Below are positions 10,019-22,000 of a DNA stretch of 33,188 nt, piece after piece. Position 1 is the first letter of the stretch. The number at the start of each line of letters is the position of its first letter. The stretch covers positions 1 to 33,188 of the forward strand of contig JAWQRN010000243.1 of assembly GCA_033557685.1 (NCBI GenBank), written 5' to 3'. The DNA comes from Sperchopsis tessellata (taxonomy: Eukaryota > Arthropoda > Insecta > Coleoptera > Hydrophilidae). The notes below the pieces were generated by a model. That model had not been told where the DNA came from and ran no database searches. It saw nothing but the letters and a program-made list of their open reading frames with translations. A program made the position numbers and the translations under genes.

Positions 10019-13000
10019 TTATTGTACTTTTGCTGAAGTACGATTGCTAACAGGTATCGAAGTGATGTTAGCAACGTCTGTCAAAGGCTTCGAAGCGTTA
10101 CTATTCCCAGGGTTGTTACCTTTCCCCCGTCCACCTCTTTTACTCTGCCGCCTCTTATTACCAGGCTTCTGAATGTTGTTTTCACGTTTATCTGTACTTC
10201 CTTCAAAAGCTGTAGCCTCGCCTGTTGTATTGTTTGCTACTTCTGCCAACTAAAAACAAAAGAAAAAACAGATTATTCATATATTTGTTACTTCTTTGAG
10301 TGCATTATGTATGCTTTTTTAGAAACTTAATCATCAAATTTCAATGTACACAACCAAGTAGATTTTAAACGTATAAATCAAACATGATGTAACAAATACC
10401 ATTGAAAACAAGCCAACCTTTGTAATGGTCACTGCTGTCTAATATAGCAGCACTGTTGAAGTCTTGTTTTAGGATTTAGTAAGGTAGTGGAAAAAAATTA
10501 TAAAGGGAAGGCTAATTGGTTTCCTAGAGACAGCACAGCTACCAAAGAAAGTCCAGTACAACATGTGTAAACGCAAGAATTTGAAGGACCTAGAGATAGA
10601 AATTAACCAAGACATTGAACTCTTAGGAAGTTCACCAGAGCAACTACAAGGGCATTCACTGCAGAAAACATAGCAGAAGGATTCGTCGCATCGGAAGAAA
10701 CCTGGAAACAAGAGAAATCATTATTAAATATGTCCCTTGCAACCGGAAACAATATTCGTGGAGAGTTTCCAGGAGTGTTCCATTGAGATACTTGGAAGAA
10801 TTTTCTATGCATCCTTTCAATAAGCAGGTCGTATTTCCTGTAAAAGGTTTTCCAGATAGTAGAGCAGTATTATAACTTGGAATTTACAAATGCATAGTAC
10901 AAAACCTTAAATGCAATCTGTCTGATGATCTTATGATGTAGCCAAGCAATCGATAAGATTAAATTTGACACCAAAATCAGTAATGGTTTCACAGCGAGCT
11001 AGTTGGGAATTGGATATTTTATAGGAAAAGATAATGGGGGTTTGTTTATTGATATAAGTCATCACTTTGAACTTGTTAATGTTTAAATATAGTTTATTGG
11101 AGTCACACCAGTCATTAATGCGGGCATTTAGTTTGAGGTCATCGGCAAATAGCAGCTTGGGGTTATGGAGGGAGTTAGCAATATCATATATGAATAGCAT
11201 TAACAACATAGGGCCTAAGATAGATCCCTGAGTAACACCAGATGAAGCAATAAATGTTTCTGAAGAATAGTCAAGGTGATGTACAAATAACCTATGGTTA
11301 GAAAGGTACGAAGAAAAGAATTTGGTTAAAGGTTCAGAAAAACCAAAACCTTGAAGTTTCTTGATGATAATCTTGTGATCAATGCGATCGAATGCGTTGG
11401 CAAAGTCAGTATAAATAACGTCTACTTGGCTCTGATTGAACTGTGTGAAGGAGCACAAGTTTGATGCAGTTGATCTAAGTTGCATGAACCCATGTTGTAT
11501 GGAGATATAGTTTTAGCAGTGAGCATATATAGTTTCATACAGTGATGATTCGAAGACTTTGGTAAACTTTTAAAGGATCGCAATTGGTCTGTAGTTTTAG
11601 ACATCTGAGCGATTTCCTGATTTGAATATGGGGATTATGCGGGAAAATGTCCAAATATCAGGGAAAGTATTTGTTTTAAGAAAGGTTAAATAACATACTA
11701 TGTGGATTCACAAGTGTATGTCTGCAGTCTTTAGCCAGAAAAGGGGTACCATGTCTATGCCTGAAGAAAATATAGGCTTAATTTTATTTAGACCTCGCTT
11801 TTGAAGAAGTGAACGAAGTTATCAACTGTATCTTGAGGACGGGTTGAGGTGGAATCAGTGTAGGCCATAGTGGAAGGTATTGAGCCTCTTTTTATTGGTT
11901 CACATATCTCCAAAAGTTTTTCAGATTGTTTTTGATTGACCTAATTTTACATATAATTTTCTTGGTAAATCACGATGGATAATTGGTTGATTTAAACTGA
12001 GTTTTAGATACGCACGTATCAAAAATGCTCTGTAGAATTTAATAGATGTGTAGACACGCGTTGTTTATGTTCGTAAAAGATTCAAGAATATTCCAGTTTG
12101 CTTGCAGTGTTTTATGCTTTTTCGAAATTATACTTTTTAGTGTTACGGTTTGGAGATAGAGGTTATTTGGTATTTATTTTAGCAGTAATGAATAGACATG
12201 GATGATGCAGGTCCTCATGGGGCACACATATGTGGCATAATTCTGTATGCTAAGAGTGGTACAACCCTTAGGACTCGGGTTCACATAGTTGGGTATGTTG
12301 AAATCACCCAGGAGAATGATCTGGTTTTGCAATATAAATGGTAGGGATTCAAGTAGGTCGAAAATCAGAATGTATGTTTGCAAGGGAGATCTTGGGGGAA
12401 AGTATACATTAAAAAGATATATGGGAGTATACAAAAACATAATTTTTACGCAGAGGATATCAATGCTACTAGGTAATCCTGAGATAGCCGCACTAAGGTC
12501 CATGTGACTGCTGTTAAATTTGGAATTAATAGCTGTTAGAACACCAATAATGATACAAGAGCCACAGAACAAGGTATTAAAAGCAAAATCCAACATGGAT
12601 AGAACACTTTCTAGGGCGTTACTTTTAAAAGAAGCGTTTGTAACTGAGAGGAACTGGCTGGTGCAATATTATACAATTATATACCAGAAGAATTGAAAAA
12701 AATGGAAAACTTAAAGAAACTCAAGAAGAACCTGAAACAACTCTTATAAATAAATAATTTGTGTGACATTTTGTACTTTTTATAACTGGACTATGTATTG
12801 CAAAAGTCAGCAAATATATATATTTTTGTTGTACTGTTTGATTTTTACACTTAAAATAAATAAACATACAAGGTTAATTAATTAGTTCGTATTTTACCTG
12901 CTGGAAACTGTGGGCAGCCGCAGACGTTGATCCACTACTCGACCTGTGCTGTTGTTGTACTGACGATGTGTAGTGTTGTAGATTTTTGGAGGGCTTTGCC

Positions 13001-16000
13001 CTATTGCTTTGTTGAAGTGCAGAGGTGTTTGTGAAGATTCTAACGACATTTCCTACGGCTTTTGTGCGACCTTCTCGAAATACCATTCTTTGTCCAGGTA
13101 CTATGTATTCTGGGTACTTGATGAAACGGAACCTGATTTGAGCCTTATCGCCTGTTCGTAAACATTCCTGAGACATTGATAGAATGCTAGCTGTCTGCCG
13201 GATGCTCCCACAATGGACTGAAAGTTATATAAAAATATAAGTGTTGGGCCAAAGATCATGGAACTTCTGGTTACTTCCAAAACAAACTATAATAAATTTT
13301 CAAAGCTTATCTGATTCTCGCAGAACATACTTTACAAGATGTTAAGCATTGTAGGGTAATTAGTTAAAGAATATTTATCTTATTTTGGTAGTATCCCCGA
13401 CAATATGTATTCTTCTTCTACATGACTAGAAGATACAACCTTATCCAGGTTCAAAGATAAAACTTACCCATAGCTTGGTACCTCGAACTGATAGTAGTCG
13501 GATGATGCAGTACCAAAATTTCTCCTTCAAACTCCCAGCATGCTTGCGGATTTAACACTGGTGATACCATGACCATACCCTTGCGGATCTGCGATCTTTT
13601 GATCTAGAAAAATACAAAGAAAAATGTTTGATTGAAGAGGACTCACCAAAGATTTTGTAAATCTTATAAGAGATTATGTAAAACTTAGAGGAAAATTTGT
13701 TTTTCAATAGATACCTTCTTGAGTGCAAAGCTAGCTGTTTGTCCTGCACGAACTTCTTTCACTGCCATTCTCTTCCTGTGAATACTTTTAACGGCGATTG
13801 CCTGGAAATGACCCAATGGATCTGGACCCAACATCAGTGTATCATTAAGTCTGATAACGCCCTTTAATGTTGTACCCGACACAACAGTACCGACACCCTA
13901 GAAAAATATAAATTGGTAAAATATGTAGGATCTATTTATTTATATTATGAATGTTAAGACAGTTCTACTACTTACTGGAACAGAATAGGTATCATCTATC
14001 TGGAATTCTGCCGGTTCATTCTCATGATATTCCATTCGAGTGGTTAAGAGATTCAGGAAAGTCGTAAGTAACTCCAAATTTTCTCCATTGACGTTTGATA
14101 CTTGGAAAATTGGGCATAACCTATGCAACAAAAAACAAAAGGCAATTAAAACAAGAAATAGACAGAAAAATCCAATATAAACAAGGATTGAAACCAAAAT
14201 GGTACAAAACCAGTGATTTTTTATTAGTGTTGCTCAGGCTCCATTCTTGGACTTAAACTTTACAAAAATTAGTGATAGTTAATTTTTTGTAAACAACTAT
14301 AAAAAATTTATGACATGATAAAAAAGTATCATACCAAATTACAGAGGAAATATAAATTTAAATGGATTAAGATGTCTGTGGTATTGCTTACCTTTCAGAT
14401 ACAAAGTTAGTAGCGCTCATGACTACATCATCCGGTGTTTTGACCATAACTGGTACCTTTCGACATCCAGGTGACTTAAGGATTCTTACTAGCATCCGTA
14501 AGTTGTCTTGGAGGACATTGGCTGGACACATGTCTATTTTTGTAACGACTACAAAAACAGGTACGGATAAAGCCAAAGCCAGGCCCAAATGTTCTTTAGT
14601 CATGCCAACAATACCAGCATTAGCTCCAACCTAAAAAAAAATAATCAACTAAATATACTATATTATATAAAATACAATACGTTTGCACCATTGGCCATAT
14701 TAATACAGTGAAATAAACTTCCTACTGCAAACAATATAATATTCTACTTTGTGCTTTTTTCGACTGCAAGAAGGCCTTCAATTTCAATCAAAACACAAGC
14801 AATGATAGAATAATTAAATATTTTTACCCAAATTAATTGTCATGCTTGAAAATGACCTAGTAGGTCGAAACCAGTCCCATTTATATAATAAATTTGTGGA
14901 AGGACTATATACATATTTTCTTTAATTATGAAGAACATCCACAAAACAGCTAATTTCCTATTTAATGCATCATAAAATAGATTAGAATAGTTTTATGCAA
15001 TACAATTTTTTTATTTCTACCGACACAAAATTACAGGCAACAAAATATTACAAAAGTAGTACAGTAAAGTCAAAGCATAAAAATCTTTAAAACAATATTA
15101 AAATGTTAATAAAAGTTCAAACAAACAACATATTAAAACTAATAACTTGAAAAGTATGAATAACAAAATATAAATGTATAAAACAATCATAAATAAAATA
15201 ACATATTAAAAACATTCATAGAGTAGAAAAGGCTTCACAAAGATTTTCATATAATTTTTTACTGTCCTTTCAAACTGGTTTGTTTTCCAGGTCTTTCCAT
15301 TCATATGGAAGTTTTTTAAAAAGATGTAAAAGTTGATCATACGTCGATGCCAGTCTGTATCTCAATTATATTTATTTCTTAAATTGAAATGAACGATCTC
15401 TTGTCTCCTCTGTAAAGATGTGGCATGCTTTTTTGCTCTCAATAACTGCAGAAAAATATAGACAGATGAGTGTTATAATGATATGCTTAACAAAGCTATT
15501 TCCCTAATCGCTTGCATTGTCTTTTTTTGCAGAACAAAAATCATCTAATCATGTGCAGAATTTCCCCATATCTGAATTCCATAGCTCAAACTTGAATGCA
15601 AAATGGCATAATATAAATTCCCAGATATGTAGAGTTGATTCAGTATCATCATCTACCAAGCATTTGTCAAGCTTAATCAAGAAACCCTTGGAAATTCTAT
15701 TCAACCTGTCCCTCAAAACAAGAACCTCACAAACTACTTGGAAACTCACCCGTGTAATCCCCATATTCGAAGCCGGAAACTGATCCGATATCAAAAACTA
15801 TCGACCAATAGCCATACTGTCTAATTTTGCCACGGTTTTATCCACATGTACAAAGACAAATATCTATTCATCAGCATGGTTTCATGTTCATTCACTCAAT
15901 TTTTAACCTCAACAGTTGACCAACAAGGTCAAGTTGATGTCATATACACTGACTTTGCTAAGGCATTTGATCGTATAGACCACAATATCGTCATCCGTAA

Positions 16001-19000
16001 TCATAAGAACTTTGGTCTCTCCAATACCATATCTGACCTCTTCTCATATTACCTTTCTCACCGTCTTCTCTCTGTTCATTATTTTGGACACTCATCCAAT
16101 TCTTTCATGGCTACCTCTGGTGTTCCTCAAGGCTTAAACCTTCTGTTTTTGTTATTTATCGATCATATCACACCCTCCTTACAAAACCATAAATTTCTCT
16201 TTGCTGATGATTTAAAGATATATGGTCAAATTCATAGCCTCCAAGATTAAAGATCACTACAGGATGATCTCATCCAGGTAACCAACTGGTATGACACAAA
16301 CAAATTGCATCTTTATACTAACAAATGCAAAGTTGTACGCTACAGTCGTAAATCAAACCCCATAAACTTCCAGTATAGTATATCCAGCTGCCCGTTAAGT
16401 CATTGTGACGGCACCACTGATCTTGGCATTAAATATGATAGTAGCTTAACCTTCCTTCTACTTCCATATCACTGAAATTACATCCTCAGCACATCGTATG
16501 CTTGGATATATTATTAGATCTAATAAAAACATCTCTGACCTCACTGCCATTACCACACATTACAACACATTCATAAGGTCCGAACTTGAATATGGCTCTG
16601 TCATATGGAACCCGCAGTATGCAAAATATGACCTAATGCTTGAACGTGTGCAAAGAAAAATGCTGAAGTAACTATATTATATTTTAAAAAACTCAATACC
16701 TATCCAGAACAAGGTCTTCCTAAAGCTGTTTTACTCTGAAATTTTTAATGAGGTCTCTCTCAATGCTCGTAGAAAAGAATCGATATACAGTTCTTGTACA
16801 AACTATTTAGTAACCTTGTCGATGACCCCACTTCCTTGTTCCTTTTTAAAATTTATGTTCCATCCACCTATTCTCATATTATCTCCAAAACTCACGTACC
16901 AACCTTCTAACCAACTCTCCTATTCACAGGAATTGAACCACATACCATACAGTCCAGAGGTCAATTGATTTATTCAATACAACTCCATCACAACTTAAGA
17001 CAATCCTACGTCCAGTATTTGTTTGATTGTTGTTTTTCTTTTTTTTGCATTATCTTGGTGTTAATGTGTTTATGATCTTGTAACTTTTTGGAAAAAAAAA
17101 CTCTGTTACCTGCTCTGTAAATGGAGTAATCTGTAGAACAGTGTAACTAAAATAAATTAAACAATAAAGTTCAATATACAGAAGGGTGTTCTCAAGGAGA
17201 AAATATATCACCAAAACTATTCACTTCCACTCTGCAGTGTATGTGTGGCACCCTGATTAAACTCAAAAAATGCTCGAAGTACAGAAGTTGTGAAAATGGC
17301 TTGAAGATTAACTACTGAAAAACAAAGATCAAGTTCAACACAACAACAAGATTTGCAAATGTATACATCGAGAATAAAATATTTGAGGTTGTTGATACAT
17401 ACCCGTATCTTGGACAGGCAATAATCATGGATGAAGAAGTGAGACAGGAAATTTTGGGAAGACGCTAAATAGCTAGATACTACACTAGACTTAGAGGATA
17501 CCCAATGGATAGACAGGATTGAGACTTTTTCAAGTACCTGGGAACAACATAGAAGCAAACAACAGAATGCGGTGTGTGGTGAGAACTTAGGGAGGCCTTC
17601 ATTCAGAAGTGGATGATGGATAAAAGATGATAATGATCACGATCATAATACAAATGATATAAAATTTTCATCTTTAAATGATGTGTTCTTTTCAAATAAA
17701 TTTTATTTTTTTACTTACCATTAACATTCCAAAATCTGGGGCGTGCCCTGTCATTCCGAATACTGTTGTCTTCAAATATCGTTCATGTCCAGCAAGATCA
17801 ATAAATGTTATAACTTTAGAACTCTTTTCACAGATCTTGACCCAGTCAAGGGACCCATGTTCAGGTTTATTGACCACATTACCTAAAGAAATACAAGAAA
17901 TAAAACTCATAACATGTGCATTTAAAGTAGAAAAGTAGTAACAAGCTCCAAAATATTACTAATACATACTAAAATATTTGTTAGATTATGTTGTTTTCGG
18001 AAAGATGTCACTTGCGTTTACTTAATAAGAATGATAGTTGAAAAGTATAGAAGTTAATTTGGTGAAAAAGTATAATAGAGCAGAACAAAATCAGAAATAC
18101 AGTCAAAAAATTGTTTACTACTGAAGCTTCTATAATGTATTTATGATGTTTCTTTGACATCTGAACTACCTTAAACTGAAAGATATATTATTGAACAAAA
18201 TAAAAACTTTTAAAGATGTAAATAAAATTTTCTATTAGTAATCTCAACCAAATTCCTATATTATTTTTAAATAGAAAAATAAATCTAAGCCAAATAGCTG
18301 TAAATATTTATGACAACAAAGTCCTGAAAAGAAAACAACACAAAATGAAGTCTATTTATATTTAGAATGCAGGCAATTTAGGCAACAAATATTTGGCTGG
18401 AGATCAAAAATAAAAATTGGAGTCACCAACTGACCTTCACTATCAAAGCCAAGTATGTCATTGCCCACTGAGCTAGTTCTACCAGATTCCATCTCATGTT
18501 TGTGCCGGAACAACTTCTGACGAGCGTGACCTCTACCATTGTCCAATTCTCCATGCGTCAAAACACCCAGCAAGGTAGACTTTCCAGCATCTACATTACC
18601 AACGACTGCAACTCTTATCTCCAGGAAATCTAGAAAAAAAAATTATTATACAACGAAGAAAAGTTATTAGCAAAAAATATAGTTAAGTTTATTTTTTATT
18701 TTATTTTATATCTCAATATTGACTACTGATTATTTTTGTTTAATTTTCTATGACTTACTTATCTTAATATACTTGTATTAGATTGACTACAGGCAAAAGT
18801 TTCTTCTATTATTTTTGCAATAATATTTTATGTTCTTTGTATTTTTTTAGTTTTAACTATATATTTCTTAGATTTTTAGAGAAGATATACCTTACCAGTT
18901 TGGTCTAACAGTCGCCTGATTAGATACTGAGCGATCGTTCCTCCTAGTTCTTTCCTTTCTCGCAGTTTGACACAACTACATTCCAATGTTGTAGCCAAAG

Positions 19001-22000
19001 ATTGCAAAGTAGCAACCGCAGCGTCAATTTCATCATCTCGTAAGCCTCCTTCGGTTCCATTCACGCAACGTCCAATCTATAAGCAAAAATTACAATACTT
19101 GTACACATATGGATAAATACGGATGGAATAATAATAATAAATAATCTTCATTGTTTTCACAAATGGCCACCCACAGTTGGATCCATCAGAAATAGCACCT
19201 AAATTTGCAGTGTGCTTTGGCAGCTTTTATTCTTCTGGGAAAGCATTCTCTCTTGATGAACCTGAACCTGTTATGACCTGTAGGGCCGTCTTGGTGCTAC
19301 ATTTGACTCATTTTTGGTTGCTCTTGTCTTGTCTAAAGTTAAGCCAAAACTCCAAATAGAGGATGTACCTCTGGAACGAGTAACATGCTGCAAGTATCTG
19401 GGAAGTTGGTTAGACAAGGACTGGGAAGATGTCAAGGAAATAAAATTTAGAATTGAAATAGACCCTAGTTACTTCTTTAAATAAAAAAAACGTGCTGACC
19501 AGCAGAGATATTGATTTTAACTTGAGAATGCAATATGCGGGATGCTCTATATGGTCTGTTCTACTCTATGGCATATCAACATGGGACTCTGAAGGCCTTG
19601 ATTATTACAAACTGAAAGCAGACAAATGCTGAAGGTGGCATTGATTGATAAGGTAACCCATGAGGATATCCTGAGAAGTATGGGAAAGGATAGACAGGTC
19701 TTCCTAAACATAAAAAAAAGGAAGACATCTTACTTTGGAAATATAATGAGGAACCCAAAATAACGGTCTTTTAAATTGATAGTGAAAGAGAAAATAGAGG
19801 GAAGGCGTGGAGTAGGAAGACAACAAGTGTGTTTGTTGTGGAACTTGAGAGAATAGATAGGTCTCAGGAACATCGGAGAGCTGGTTCATGCAGCAGCAGA
19901 CAGAGAAACATAAATAAATGATAGCCGTCTCGTAGCTCAGTTGCTAAGTACTAGGCTACTAAGCGTGAGGTCTCGGGTTCGAGTCACAGAAACAGTCGAC
20001 TTTTTGTGATTAGGGAAAAGTCTTTGCAGTGCTCGTCTTCCGGAAGGAACGTAAAAAGGTCCCTTAATATTTCTTATTATTGTGAATGACCTTCCTCACC
20101 TACTGTCCAATAAGGCACTAATATTTAGCAATGATGGCAAGCTCTAAAACAATCTGTTTCATTAATGATTGTCGTCAACTACAGAAGGATCTGGATCTTG
20201 TTTTCAACTGGTCTGGTGTGAAGTAGCGTAAGCGTCTGACTTTTTTCAAGAAGTACTACTATATTGATTTTCTGTACTGTCTGGGTGATGATGTATTAAA
20301 CAGATGTGACTCGATGAGAGATCTTGGGGTTCTTCCCTTTCATTTTCTTCTCACATAGAAACCATGACTTGCTCTGCCATTAAGAATCTTGGCTTTGTCA
20401 TTTGCAGTACCAGGGATTTCTCTAACATTGAGGCTATAATATCATTGTACAAGTCATTGGTTAGATCCAAATTTGCGTACGATTTTATTATATGGGATCC
20501 TTCCTAACTGTTGAATATTGATTCTGTTGAGTGTGTACAGAGGAAATTCCTTAAATACCTATATTCTGGACTACTCTGGAGAGGGTACGTTATCCATAAG
20601 GGAAGCTCATTGTTATGTTCAATGTCGAGGATCTTTCTTTCCACAGATCTGTGGTCATGGTTTGGTACATCTTTAAAGTAGTGAATGGGTTAGTGGATTT
20701 TGCCCTTAATTAAAATTCGTGTGCCTGCAGTGGCTACAAAACACAGTGTCTGTTCCCCTTGCCAACGGCCAACTCCTCCAAAATCTTGCACCAGTCCAGT
20801 CTTTCTAAGCTGTACATACTGTTTAATGGCATAGCTGCTTCCATTAACATTTTTACAATGTCTTTGTCCGAGTTTCAAACTGAGGTGAAAGCGATATTTC
20901 TATCGGGTTGCCCAATAACTATGATACTATTAGATTTATGTTGTATTATTGTGATGTTTTGTGTTATTTATTAGTTATTTAAGCTACAAGGATGTAAGGA
21001 CCTTATGACATTTGAGGAAGATTTTTAATAGACCGAAGTGAAACCAAGGCCTATAATTTCTTCCAAATATGTTAAGTCCTTACATTCTCCCAAAATGATT
21101 TAATATCCATGCAAAAATAAGTAAACATTCACTTCAACCATTGAATAAAAAAGTTTTAGTGAGCTGTGTCAATTGTCAGGTCGGTGTCGGTTGTTATGGC
21201 TATGTATAAACAATGACAAATTCTTACCGTATATGTTATTTATTGCAAAAATTGATTAAAAATGAAAAAATGGGTACATAGAAGAAGCTATAGAAATTAC
21301 ATGTTTAGATCTATTACCAGCTAAGTGAAGAAAAAGGTATGAATTTCCATACGAAACGTTTAAGAAGTGATCAGGACAAAAAGATGTATGAACTATATCT
21401 GAGAATGGGAGGCTGGTGTAAATTGGAAAAACTGAAGTCACTAGTCTACAGTGCGAGTACTCTATGTTTAAGAGGATCAACTTCAAAGAGAATGTAGATA
21501 TTTCCAAATTTTCAAAACTAATTGATAATTTGAATAGAAAAAATCAAAGATATAGTCCCAAAAAGCCCAAAACTCTTAAAAGAGAAGATATCTGTTGATG
21601 AAAGTAAGAAATTATTTTTTTCTCAAACAACTTATATTTTATCTATTTACTTAATTTTATAGACAGTAATGGGTATTGCTGGTGCTGATGAATTTTGCAA
21701 GATGCAAATAAGTGATATTACAGCAAATGGGAAATTTGTATGTCTAATAGTCTATACACCTAGCACTTTTCAGAGATACATGTCTTGATAATGTCCCCTG
21801 CAAAAGTGGACGTAACGTAGCCAAGGCACAGTTATCTCCCAGAATACCTTAAGATGAAGATCTGTGAAAATCTACATAAAAAATTATATCCCTATGGAAT
21901 TTGATCTTTTAAAGGGTAGAAAACAGCACCTAAAAATTAGATACACCATATCTTGAAAGTGGCTCTGTTTTTATTATCATAAATATTAATACATTTATTT

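Noticed and set aside
19924..19998. Possible tRNA gene
   Set aside because: Boxes A and B are present, but the anticodon arm does not fold and a SINE body follows, so it is a SINE head.
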